From: Chloroflexota bacterium
GTDB taxonomy: Bacteria; Chloroflexota; Limnocylindria; Limnocylindrales; CSP1-4
DNA length: 48,846 nt
Assembly (NCBI GenBank): GCA_003152165.1
Contig: PLZO01000060.1
Span: 174 to 49,019 of the forward strand
Direction: 5' to 3'
Shown: positions 7,875 through 15,614 of the stretch, piece after piece
Position numbering within the stretch: the first letter of the stretch is position 1
How the letters are laid out: the number at the start of each line of letters is the position of its first letter
Notes under the pieces: model-generated
What the model was told of the DNA's origin: nothing
The model's database searches: none
The model's input: the letters and a program-made list of their open reading frames with translations, nothing else
Translations under genes and position numbers: made by a program

Positions 7875-8459
7875 GTGGGTGCACTGCCATTCGCGCCCGT
7901 GCGAGCAAATGAACGACGCAGGGCTCTCGACGCCCTGGTCCTGGCGTTCACGGCCGATCCGGTCATCCGCTGGCTGTATCCGGAAGCGCGCCAATACCTG
8001 ACCCACTTCCCAGAATTCCTTGCGGCGTTTGGCGGCAAGGCGTTCGCCGAGAAAACTGTCTGGCGGTTCGGCGAGTTCTCCGCTGTCGCCCTCTGGTTGC
8101 CCCCGAGCGTGGACCTGGACGGCGACGCCGTCGTCGCCTTGTTCACCGAGACCGTCGCGCCGGAACAGCACGAGGACGCCTTTTCTGTACTCGGCCAGAT
8201 GGATGACGCCCATCCGAGATTCCCGCATTGGTATCTTGCCTGGTTCGGCGTTGACGGGGCCATCCAGGGAAGAGGCTTCGGCGGCGAATTGATGAAGCGC
8301 TGCCTCAGGGTCGTCGACGAAGATCATCTGCCGACGTATCTCAATACCTCGAATCCCCGGAACATTTCTTTCTATGAGCGTCACGGTTTCGAGGTCACCG
8401 GCGAGGTCCAAGCTGGAGGGTGCCCGCCGGTCCTGTCCATGCTCAGGGCTGCGCAATAG
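7875..8459 (+). CDS. GNAT-family N-acetyltransferase
   Basis: A 194-residue GNAT protein. Visible parts are the central HWYLAWFGVD strand, the acetyl-CoA-binding loop QGRGFGGELMKRCL, and the late strand/helix TSNPRNISFYERHGFEVTGE typical of the fold. The N-terminal LVLAFTADPVIRWLYPEAR is a common start in GNATs of Actinobacteria and Chloroflexota. The frame opens at 7752, but GTG 7875 has AAGGAG at the right distance and matches the family start. The substrate is unknown. It lies just upstream of tRNA-Thr and outside the repeat-bounded segment. Confidence 0.85.
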   Translation: MGALPFAPVRANERRRALDALVLAFTADPVIRWLYPEARQYLTHFPEFLAAFGGKAFAEKTVWRFGEFSAVALWLPPSVDLDGDAVVALFTETVAPEQHEDAFSVLGQMDDAHPRFPHWYLAWFGVDGAIQGRGFGGELMKRCLRVVDEDHLPTYLNTSNPRNISFYERHGFEVTGEVQAGGCPPVLSMLRAAQ

Positions 8460-8510
8460 CCGGCGAGGCGCTAAGAGGCTCGCAGTTCATGCGCCGGCGA
8501 AGGGCGCCGG

Positions 8511-8516
8511 TATACT
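8511..8516 (+). promoter_or_regulatory. Probable -10 box of the tRNA-Thr promoter
   Basis: TATACT ends ten bases before the mature tRNA 5' end, the expected place for transcription start a few bases ahead of the tRNA. No clear -35 box is seen. Confidence 0.5.
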
Positions 8517-8525
8517 CGCCCTCGC

Positions 8526-8600
8526 GCCGACATAGCTCAGCGGTAGAGCAGCTGTTTCGTAAACAGCAGGTCCTCGGTTCAAATCCGAGTGTCGGCTCCA
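8526..8600 (+). tRNA. tRNA-Thr (anticodon CGT), CCA encoded
   Basis: A complete cloverleaf: acceptor GCCGACA/TGTCGGC, D-stem GCTC/GAGC, anticodon stem GCTGT/ACAGC with loop TTCGTAA (anticodon CGT at 8558-8560), and T-stem CTCGG/CCGAG with loop TTCAAAT. The discriminator T is at 8597 and CCA is encoded at 8598-8600. The 3' third of the gene and 33 bases beyond are repeated at 19647-19698, suggesting use as an integration target. Confidence 0.97.
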
Positions 8601-8633
8601 CCCTCCCCCGCACGAATCGTCCACCGTGGCAGC
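8582..8633 (+). repeat. Direct repeat 1 (candidate attL) over the tRNA-Thr 3' end
   Basis: This 52-base stretch covers the last 19 bases of tRNA-Thr and its downstream flank. It matches 19647-19698 without gaps at 45 of 52 positions. The right 23 bases, from CACGAATCGTCCACCG onward, are identical. Differences cluster just after the CCA. Confidence 0.75.
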
Positions 8634-9207
8634 CGGCTGCGCCGATTCTGGCCCCGCCTGACCCCTGCGCTGACCCCTGCGGGGAATCAGCCCGCGGCGA
8701 CGTCCCTCGTGTGCGGCCCGAGCATCGCCTAGCAATCCCTACCATTGGCTACCTCTGGAGGGGAAGTGCCGCTGCTAGGCAACGTAGGCCGTAGGATTCC
8801 GGCCTGCCATCGCTCATGGCGGCCACTATGGCGCACGGGTCAATCTCCCGAACCCGCGTGCCCCTCCACGATTTGGTCCATCGTGGAGGATCGATCTCGG
8901 CGAGTGGTATGGTTGAACAGTCCACCACCAGCCGCCCTGACCGTGTTCTCCGGTGGCCTCGTGACGATGTACGCACGGACGCCGACGATGCACGCCCCAG
9001 GGTCGATCTGGCCAAGCCGGCTGGGCATCGCGGTCAGCAAGGACGTCTGGATGCTCGGGATCGGGCTCGGCCTCCTCGCGGACGCACTTGGTCGCCGAAC
9101 GACGACATGAAGGCTCGATCCGTCGCGCCCTGGCGGATACGGGCGGATCGCCGGCACTGACGAAGGTCACGAGCGGCGGCTCGCGATTTGAAGGAGAGGC
9201 GCGCTCG
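8634..9207. other. 574-base stretch without a supported gene
   Basis: Short open frames on both strands show no recognisable family, conserved start or ribosome site. It contains the hairpin 8863-8889. Lying immediately inside the candidate attL, it is where an integrase gene would be expected, but none of the six frames shows one. Confidence 0.5.
8863..8889. repeat. Perfect 10-bp inverted repeat with 7-base loop
   Basis: CCTCCACGAT and ATCGTGGAGG form a perfect hairpin around TTGGTCC. There is no T tract, so a terminator is not obvious. It could be an operator or a recombination-related site. Confidence 0.5.
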
Positions 9208-10653
9208 ATGGACCTGCTGACGACTGACACACGAAGCGATCGAGTCGCACGGGCGGATGCGCCGCTCGCCACAGCACCGAAGGGGAAGCGTCGTCGTTCG
9301 ACTCGGACGCAGGCAGGCACACCTGACTCCGCGGCGCCCGGCACAGGTCCTGATCCACGGCGCATGACGCTTGCCCGAGCGATCGTCCGACTCCTCTCAA
9401 CGACGATCCCCGACTCCGTTGGGCTTCGGATTGAGCTCGAGGATGGGACCACGGGTGTCGCGGTCATGGGCGATCGGCCGAAGGCGACCCTCCGGATCAA
9501 CGGACCGGATGCCCTCGGCAGGATCATCTGGCCGCCAACCCCGGATTCGATCGCCGAAGCATTCCTGCGCGGTGACGTGGAGGTCGAGGGCGACGTGCTG
9601 GCGGCCGTTGCCAGCGCCCAGGCGCTCGATCTCCGCCGCCTCGGGCCAGGCGGTGCCCGCCAGCTCGTCCGTTGGGCCTGGGAGCTCCGCTTGATGACGC
9701 CCTCGGCACCGAGGTTGGCACGCGTTGCGCGACTCCGGGGGCCCCGACACTCACGCGCCCGGGACATGGCGGCAGTCCGCTTTCATTACGACGTGGGTGA
9801 GGACTTCTTTCGGCTCTGGCTCGATGGCCGGCTCACCTATTCGTGCGCATATTTCGAACGGCCGGACAACCCGGCAGCTGACCTCGACGGTGCGCAGGAG
9901 GCGAAGCTCGACCTGATCTGCCGAAAGCTGCAGCTGCAACCGGGCCAACGTCTGCTGGACATCGGGTCTGGCTGGGGCTCGCTGATCAACTTCGCAGCCG
10001 AGCGGTATGGTGTGCACGCCGTCGGCGTTACGCTCTCCGAGCGCCAGGCGGATGAGGCGAATCGCCGAGCCCGTCAGTCGGGGCTGGCCCATCTCGTCCG
10101 GGCGGAAGTTCGCGACTACCGCGATCTCGCGGACCTCGGGGTCTTCGATGCGGTCGCTTCAGTCGGGATGTTCGAACACGTCGGGCGAGCGAACCTCGCC
10201 GCCTATTTCGGGGCCGCCTACCGTGCCGTCCGACCGGGTGGCCGTTTTCTCAACCACGGCATCGCCCAGGCCCGCCGGTCAGCGAAGTTCGGCTCGAACC
10301 TCTGGCCCGGCGGCTCGCGGTTCGGAGGGCGATACGTGTTCCCCGATGGCGAACTGGTCCCGGTCGAGGTTGCTTCGCTCATCGCCCGCGATCAAGCGGG
10401 CTTCGAGCTCCTCGATGTGCAGCTTTTGCGGCCGCACTACGCCCTGACGCTGGCAGCCTGGGTCAGCCGGCTTGAGGCGAACTGGGACGCGGCCGTGGCG
10501 GCGGCCGGAGCGGAGGTGGCTCGGACGTGGCGGCTCTACATGGCGGCCGCCCGCCTCGGCTTCGAGACCGGCGAGCTCGAGGTCGCCCAGCTCCTGCTGG
10601 CCCGCCCCGCAACCGATGGACCGGCGTCTCATCCGCTTCGAGCATGGTGGTGA
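9208..10653 (+). CDS. cfa: Cyclopropane-fatty-acid-phospholipid synthase
   Basis: A 481-residue SAM-dependent enzyme (EC 2.1.1.79 family) that adds a methylene bridge to unsaturated acyl chains of membrane phospholipids. Visible features are the active-site Cys motif YSCAYF (C213), the SAM loop LLDIGSGWGSL (250-259), E323 in GMFEHVG and H350 in FLNHGIA, which match bicarbonate/active-site residues of known CFA synthases. The first 50 residues are charged, Pro-rich and probably disordered. ATG 9208 has AAGGAGAG ten bases upstream, so the longer frame from 9088 is rejected. It is the first gene inside the candidate island. Membrane modification alongside efflux pumps would suit stress or solvent tolerance (inference). 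Confidence 0.93.
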   Translation: MDLLTTDTRSDRVARADAPLATAPKGKRRRSTRTQAGTPDSAAPGTGPDPRRMTLARAIVRLLSTTIPDSVGLRIELEDGTTGVAVMGDRPKATLRINGPDALGRIIWPPTPDSIAEAFLRGDVEVEGDVLAAVASAQALDLRRLGPGGARQLVRWAWELRLMTPSAPRLARVARLRGPRHSRARDMAAVRFHYDVGEDFFRLWLDGRLTYSCAYFERPDNPAADLDGAQEAKLDLICRKLQLQPGQRLLDIGSGWGSLINFAAERYGVHAVGVTLSERQADEANRRARQSGLAHLVRAEVRDYRDLADLGVFDAVASVGMFEHVGRANLAAYFGAAYRAVRPGGRFLNHGIAQARRSAKFGSNLWPGGSRFGGRYVFPDGELVPVEVASLIARDQAGFELLDVQLLRPHYALTLAAWVSRLEANWDAAVAAAGAEVARTWRLYMAAARLGFETGELEVAQLLLARPATDGPASHPLRAWW

Positions 10654-11034
10654 TGACGCGCTAGGTCTCGCGAGCGACTCCCGGCTACGAACGCACGATC
10701 AAGACGGCGTCGGTGTCCTTGAGGCTGAAACGCGGCGAGACGCTCGCGGAGCCCCTGAACCCCCGCGTAGCAGCAGTGACCGGACGAGTCCGCCCGGGTA
10801 GCCTGCGGCGACGAGAACGCGATGACAGGAAGGAGACCGCCTGTCGTCCCCTGGCTCGGCCTTGGTGACCGCACAGTCAACGGACGAACCACCGGGGCTT
10901 AGCGAGGACCACCACGACTGGGGTCAATAAGGTCGGTCTCGAGGCCCGCCGAACAAGCCTCGGCCGTCGAGTGGCTCGTGCTCTGCGTGCCCGGTCGGCA
11001 CGGGTGGTGCGAAAGAGCCCGCCTTCGGACAAGC
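10654..11034. other. 381-base intergenic stretch between convergent genes
   Basis: No gene can be supported. On the minus strand a short frame ends with SLKDTDAVLIVRS before a stop near 10680; it looks like a protein tail but has no recognisable body. No strong terminator hairpin with a T tract was found. Confidence 0.4.
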
Positions 11035-11388
11035 TCACCCCGTGCTGAAGAGCCGAAACAAGACTCCACCGAGAACGACGACGGCCAGCAACATGAGGAT
11101 GCTGTCGCGCCGGCCAGCCCCGCTTCGGTAGGATCGCGCCAAGGGGATCAGGACGAGCGCGACCCCGCCGTACAGGAGATGCAGTCCATCTGACGGCCTT
11201 TGGCCAAGTGCGAAGAGCGCAGCGCCTGCCGCAGCAGCCAGAACGACCAGGCCGACCAGGACGGTCTGCAGGCGATCGTAGAGGCGGCCGCCTGAATGCA
11301 CTTTGATCGCGAGGATAAGGGTCCAAACGAGTGCCACGCCTACAGCCAGCACGGTGGCATCGGCCAGGATCGCGTGGACGGTTTGCAC
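11035..11388 (-). CDS. Small four-helix membrane protein of unknown function
   Basis: A 117-residue hydrophobic protein with four predicted membrane helices (about 5-27, 39-63, 71-84 and 94-112). It carries no cysteines and no recognised motif. It starts with GTG 11388, preceded by GGAGG. It lies downstream of the cytochrome b genes on the same strand, about 140 bases after the 324-residue subunit, and could be an accessory membrane subunit. There is no direct evidence for this beyond location. The function is not recognised. Confidence 0.6.
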   Translation of the reverse strand: MQTVHAILADATVLAVGVALVWTLILAIKVHSGGRLYDRLQTVLVGLVVLAAAAGAALFALGQRPSDGLHLLYGGVALVLIPLARSYRSGAGRRDSILMLLAVVVLGGVLFRLFSTG

Positions 11389-11525
11389 GCCGGCCTCCGT
11401 GGTCGTGGCGGAACACTCTCTTCGTCCCCGATTCTATCTCGGACCCTCGAACGTTGGTGGCTGGTCGCCCGACTGCCGAGAGAAATCCGATCCTGGGGAT
11501 GGCTCGCTCCGATGAGCGGCGATTC

Positions 11526-12500
11526 CTACGCTGTCTCGGAGCTCGGGCGGGTCCGCCGCCAGCGGTAGTAGTCGCGCCAGACGAGGCGATGGATTGGGAT
11601 CCAGCGTGGGATATCTCGCAACACTGGAATGTGAGGGACAAACGCGAGCACCAGCGTCAGCGCGAGCATCGTCAGGACGACGAGCAAGTCGGCGTTGGGC
11701 GCGGTGTTGTACGGCGGGAGCTGGTACCACATGGAGTAGAGCCACAGCCAGGCCTGGCCGGGGTAGCTGCCCGTCTCGTTCATCATCCCCCACTGGCTAC
11801 CAAGGAGGTGCTGGTCCGCGGCAAGTCCGGCGAGGTAGCCGCCATCGCCCATGAACAGTAGCGGCTTGGTGTAGTTCGTCTGGAAGAAGTGGCCTCCGGC
11901 GAGGAGCAGCTCATCGAGGCCGCCCGAGTGCGCGACGGCAATGAGGTTCGCCATGAGCACGGGCACAGGCCCGTAGCTGCCGGCCGGTACGACGACCTCC
12001 CCGCTCTGCGTTGTGGCTGTGCCGAGCGCGCTGGTGTAGGCGGCGAGCCAGCTTTGCTTGGTCGCGTCGTCGGCCGCGCCGTAGGTGCTCAGAGCAGACG
12101 TGAGATCCGGGTTCCCGACGGCCGCGGTGCCGAGCGGCCCCAACACGAAGTCCTGGGCCGTGTCGAGGTGGACCGCATTGCCCGCCCACTGCTGCGGTGC
12201 GAAGGGGCCAAGCACCTGGACCGAGTCCGAGCCGTCGGTGTAGGGCGGGCCGTATGCGGCACTGAAACTGGTTCCAGCGAGCTCGGATGTCGCGGTGGTC
12301 ACGAAGTCGACGGGATCCTGTTGAGCCCAGGTCTGGATCGTGAGGGGTGGAACCTCGGGTGACGACATTACGAGTGCCAGAACGAAGATCACGATGCCGG
12401 ATGCGACAAATGCGAGTGCGAGCTCCTTGAGAAGGTCGTAGGGGACCGTCGGGATCCCTCGATAGTAGGTTTCCTGGTCGGCCTGGGGCTTCCTCATCAC
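11526..12500 (-). CDS. Cytochrome b C-terminal-like membrane subunit with large exported domain
   Basis: A 324-residue protein. It has one N-terminal membrane helix (about 24-47), an external region of roughly 200 residues without cysteines, and a second hydrophobic helix (about 271-292). A basic cytosolic tail RDIPRWIPIHRLVWRDYYRW follows. The tail and the preceding AFVPHIPVL resemble the end of a cytochrome b6/f-type C-terminal subunit, but the usual PEWYF quinol-site motif was not found. It overlaps the start of the cytochrome b N-terminal gene's stop (ATGA at 12497-12500), so the two are co-translated. The most likely role is a partner of the diheme cytochrome b; the long external insert is unusual and its job is unknown. 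Confidence 0.65.
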   Translation of the reverse strand: MMRKPQADQETYYRGIPTVPYDLLKELALAFVASGIVIFVLALVMSSPEVPPLTIQTWAQQDPVDFVTTATSELAGTSFSAAYGPPYTDGSDSVQVLGPFAPQQWAGNAVHLDTAQDFVLGPLGTAAVGNPDLTSALSTYGAADDATKQSWLAAYTSALGTATTQSGEVVVPAGSYGPVPVLMANLIAVAHSGGLDELLLAGGHFFQTNYTKPLLFMGDGGYLAGLAADQHLLGSQWGMMNETGSYPGQAWLWLYSMWYQLPPYNTAPNADLLVVLTMLALTLVLAFVPHIPVLRDIPRWIPIHRLVWRDYYRWRRTRPSSETA

Positions 12501-13168
12501 GCCACATCGGTGGGAGCGTTACGGCGACCACCGGGCGCCTGCGGCTCGATGGGCTTCACGACGCCGCGCATCCGGACCTGAACGACATGAAGGACCACGA
12601 GCATCGTCACGGTGATTGGTAAGAGCATCACGTGGATGCCGTACATCTGGCCGAAGTCGAGGACATTGAAGAACGACCCAGCCCCGGTCGCGTTGATTCC
12701 GTCCTTGGCATTGATCGCGATCCACTGCGCGTCGAGGTTCTGCTGGGACACATAGCCGGTGAAGCCGGTCACCAGTCCGACGACGAAGATGACAACGCCA
12801 ACAAGCCATGTCGTCGCTCGTCCGTCCCGCCAGGAGGCCATGAAGTATTGGCCCCACAGGTGGAGCACGACGAAAAAGAAGAAGAGCTGGACGCTCCAGA
12901 AGTGGATGCTATTGACGAAGCGTCCGACCCCGGAGACGTGGAACCAGCCCGGACCAAAGAAAGCCAGCACGATGCCGCTCCCGATCACCCAGATGAGCGC
13001 CGTGATCGCCACGACCCCGAAGACGTACACCCAGGAACCGACGAAGAACGGCTGGCGGCTGGGCAAGAGATGGGTCAGCGGCAGGCGTCGTTCAAGGAGT
13101 CGCCGAGCGGCCCCGGTCCAGGTCGCGTCCCCCGGTTCGGGTGCCGGGTGGCTACTCGGGGTGCTCAT
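12497..13168 (-). CDS. Diheme cytochrome b N-terminal subunit (b6-type)
   Basis: A 223-residue membrane protein with four hydrophobic helices. Two pairs of candidate heme ligands lie on helices B and D: H89 and H103 (14 apart) in SIHFWSV..VLHLWGQ, and H179 and H194 (15 apart) in YGIHVML..VVLHVVQVR. The 14/15 spacing is that of cytochrome b6-type proteins. It should transfer electrons from quinol across the membrane. ATG 13168 is used because the longer frame from 13243 runs through the neighbouring small gene. No Rieske protein or cytochrome c is encoded nearby, so its electron-transfer partners are unclear. Confidence 0.85.
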   Translation of the reverse strand: MSTPSSHPAPEPGDATWTGAARRLLERRLPLTHLLPSRQPFFVGSWVYVFGVVAITALIWVIGSGIVLAFFGPGWFHVSGVGRFVNSIHFWSVQLFFFFVVLHLWGQYFMASWRDGRATTWLVGVVIFVVGLVTGFTGYVSQQNLDAQWIAINAKDGINATGAGSFFNVLDFGQMYGIHVMLLPITVTMLVVLHVVQVRMRGVVKPIEPQAPGGRRNAPTDVA

Positions 13169-13313
13169 CGTGATCCGTTTCGATTCCGTGATGTGCAGGG
13201 AAGGGCGCGAAGAGTGCCGCGAGGAAGACGAGGACCATCCCAAGGATAACCAACAGGTTGGGGACGGAAATCACGAGGAATCCCAGCTGGACGTAGGTTG
13301 CTGGCGTGTCCAC
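13152..13313 (-). CDS. 53-residue single-helix membrane protein upstream of cytochrome b
   Basis: A short frame starts at GTG 13313 and reads VDTPATYVQLGFLVISVPN, followed by LLVILGMVLVFLAALFAPFP and a His/Asp/Glu-rich tail. It has one strong membrane helix (about 11-40) and a tail with several histidines. It overlaps the cytochrome b start by 17 bases on the same strand, as small subunits of respiratory complexes often do. No ribosome site precedes the GTG, and the -10 match is poor, so the start is uncertain. It may be a small structural subunit of the same complex. Confidence 0.5.
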   Translation of the reverse strand: MDTPATYVQLGFLVISVPNLLVILGMVLVFLAALFAPFPAHHGIETDHDEHPE

Positions 13314-13984
13314 GGTTAGACTGTCTCCACTGGCGTCGGAGCCTTCCTACAAAGCACCCGTGGCACCCGGGTGGTCAGCATCGCTTGGCTTCCGGTCCGG
13401 GCCGCGGTCGTGTCACTCTGTCACCCCTTCTACCCACCCGGATAGGGCCGAATGGCCTGTTTATGGGGCCTGGCGAAGGGGCACTCTTAGCCGTTCCGGG
13501 GAACCGATGAACGCCCAGCGCGGGCCGTCCTCAAGCGGTCGTCCGACGTCTTCGAGGCGAAACGCGCCGCAACGATCCGCCGAGCAGATCGTTGCGATTT
13601 CCGGTCCGGGCGGACTCTCGTCGGCAGATCTCTACCACATCACCGGCCACCGATTCGCGGTCCTTCCATCCTGGGCGCGTACCCAGCGTTCGTATGCGAT
13701 TGGCCTCGTCCGCCTCGATGTTGCCGAACGTCTTCGAGGTCGACGTCCGCCAAGCGCCTGCCCAACGGCGTGGCGCTCTATGAACTCGCCAAGGATGCCG
13801 CCGGCGACGCCTGGGTCGCCGCCTTACCGCCGATGATCCGCATCCGGCCTCGGCCAACCGCCGTCATCCAGCCCATCCCGCGACGCAGCGACGGTTGTCT
13901 CAAATCCGACTGAGCGGGCGAAGCCAACGGTCGCGAAGGCGATTCCGAGCAGGACCTGGCCGACCCAAAGAGCCGTGCTTGCGT
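13314..13984. other. 671-base stretch with degenerate coding traces
   Basis: No intact gene is supported. On the plus strand, MLPNVFEVDVRQA (from about 13720) in one frame is followed in another frame by a longer coding-like run that starts AKRLPNGVALYELAKDAAGD and ends at the TGA near 13911. This looks like a frameshifted remnant. No family is recognised. The upstream part (13320-13500) is relatively AT-richer and may hold the promoter of the minus-strand cytochrome cluster. Confidence 0.35.
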
Positions 13985-14920
13985 TCATGGCCGGATAACG
14001 AGCACGAGCTTGCCCCGAACCTGCCGGGTCGCTTGCTCGGCGAGGGCTCGCCCAGCTTCCCCGAGGGGATACGTCTTCACGGGAATACGCAGCCCTTTGG
14101 CGGCGAGCTCGGCCAGCTCCGCGATTCGATCCACCGCCCCGCTCGCCTTGACGCCGATCAGACCTCGTTTGGCAAGCCCTTCGACATCGAGGGACCGCGA
14201 CAATGAAGCGAGACGACCACCGCGTCTGAGGGCGTCAGCCAACCGATGGAGCGCCGCGTCGTCGCTCGAGCTGTCGATGATCGCGTCGATCCCGTCTGGG
14301 TGGCTCGTTCGAACCGCAGCCGCGACATCGCCCAACGTGTAGTCGATCACCTCCGAAGCGCCCAGGGTGCGGACCTGGTCCTCGAGCTCGCCCCGCGTCG
14401 CAGCGATCACCCGAGCCCCGGCGTGGACCGCGAGTACGATCGCGTAGCTCCCGAGCCCGCCGCCCGCGCCCATGATCAGCACCACCTGACCCGGCTCGAG
14501 CTGAGCGGCAGTGACGAGGCCGAGGGCCGTCCCGCCGGACAAGGGCAGCGCCGCGGCAGTCACAGCGTCGACACCTGCGGGCCGATGCCGGAGTTGGCCT
14601 GTCGAGGCGACCGCGTACTCGGCGAATGTGCCGTCCCCGAAGTATGGCTTGCTCAGACTGCCGAAGACGTCGTCGCCGACCGCAAAGTCGGTGGCGCCCG
14701 GCCCAATTGCGTCGATCGTCCCGGCGAGATCCAAGCCGGGGACGAGGGGCAGACGAGTCTCGATGAAGTCCTTGAGGTAGCCGGCGACCATCGGCACGTC
14801 GACCGCATTCACACCCGCCGCGTCGATCGAGACGCGCACCTCGCCCTCGCCGGGCACAGGAATCGGGCGCTCCCCAATGACCCCCTCGGCGCCAAAATCT
14901 GAGACCATGAATGCACGCAT
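13985..14920 (-). CDS. NADPH:quinone oxidoreductase-like MDR family protein
   Basis: A 311-residue medium-chain dehydrogenase/reductase of the zinc-free quinone-oxidoreductase type. A GroES-like N-terminal half (about 1-120) has no zinc-ligand cysteine cluster. A Rossmann half follows, with VLIMGAGGGLGSYAIVLA (about 146-163) and GARVIAATR. Such enzymes reduce quinones or enones with NADPH. It diverges from a MarR-type regulator across a 99-base gap, the classic layout for a quinone- or electrophile-responsive pair. AAGGAG lies 12 bases before ATG 14920. The substrate is unknown. Confidence 0.9.
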   Translation of the reverse strand: MRAFMVSDFGAEGVIGERPIPVPGEGEVRVSIDAAGVNAVDVPMVAGYLKDFIETRLPLVPGLDLAGTIDAIGPGATDFAVGDDVFGSLSKPYFGDGTFAEYAVASTGQLRHRPAGVDAVTAAALPLSGGTALGLVTAAQLEPGQVVLIMGAGGGLGSYAIVLAVHAGARVIAATRGELEDQVRTLGASEVIDYTLGDVAAAVRTSHPDGIDAIIDSSSDDAALHRLADALRRGGRLASLSRSLDVEGLAKRGLIGVKASGAVDRIAELAELAAKGLRIPVKTYPLGEAGRALAEQATRQVRGKLVLVIRP

Positions 14921-15004
14921 TGCCGAGACTTGCTCCTTGTTCGATTGTCCGGGTGATATTCGTATCGTAGCCTCGATGGTTTAGTAGTGACAATGATATG
15001 GCGG

Positions 15005-15020
15005 TGTTAGGATTTCTGCA
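15005..15020 (+). promoter_or_regulatory. Probable leaderless -10 box for the MarR gene
   Basis: TGtTAGGAT (hexamer 15008-15013) is followed by six bases and the ATG at 15020. No ribosome site is present. In the same divergent gap, ATTGTC (14944) and GACAAT (14989) form a widely spaced inverted pair that could be part of an operator; this is weak. Confidence 0.4.
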
Positions 15021-15490
15021 TGATTGATCTCGACGACCGCGACGAGCTGGCCCGCCACGCCTGGCGGCTGCTCATGCGGGCGGCCCAACGCCATCTCGAG
15101 ACAACGTCCCACGAGGTCGAGCGGCTCGGCCTGAGCAAGGTGATGGCTGCCTTCCTCGATGCCCTGACCACGATGCCCACGGGACCCACGAATCAGCTCG
15201 CGACACGGTTCGGCGTGAATCCCGCCTGGGTCACGGACATCGTCGACCGGCTCGAGGCGCGCGGCGATGTGGTCCGCTGCATCTCGCCCGACGATCGGCG
15301 GGTCAAGCTGCTCGAGCTGACCGAGGCCGGCCGCTCCACCTACGAGCAGCTCGAGGCGCTCTTCGCCACGCCTCCGTCGGAGCTCCTCGATGCCCCGATC
15401 GAGGAGCTCCGCGCATTCGCCCGGATCGCGGAGCGGCTGGGCGGAGTCCCGTTGCCGTCCGCTCTCGAGGCAGCATCGCCCCGGGACTAG
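15020..15490 (+). CDS. MarR-family transcription regulator
   Basis: A 156-residue MarR protein. The winged helix is visible as LATRFGVNPAWVTDIVDRLE (recognition helix) followed by the wing GDVVRCISPDDRRVKLLELT (the DxR motif). Flanking helices form the dimer interface. It diverges from the quinone oxidoreductase gene and lies upstream of an MMPL and an MFS exporter. It probably controls one or both and is released by a small phenolic or lipophilic ligand. No cysteine suggests a redox switch apart from one in the wing (VRCIS). Confidence 0.92.
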   Translation: MIDLDDRDELARHAWRLLMRAAQRHLETTSHEVERLGLSKVMAAFLDALTTMPTGPTNQLATRFGVNPAWVTDIVDRLEARGDVVRCISPDDRRVKLLELTEAGRSTYEQLEALFATPPSELLDAPIEELRAFARIAERLGGVPLPSALEAASPRD

Positions 15491-15614
15491 GTTCGGCAGG
15501 TCGTTTCCGTTACCATACGGTTCGCTCAACGCCATGATACCGCCTGCCAAAGTTACCATGGCCGCGCTCGGTCAGTGATCGACCAATCGCCCAGGCACCC
15601 GGAAAGAGAGAGAC

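Noticed and set aside
8443-8745. Minus-strand open frame over the tRNA region
   Set aside because: It reads through the complement of tRNA-Thr, a known source of spurious proteins.
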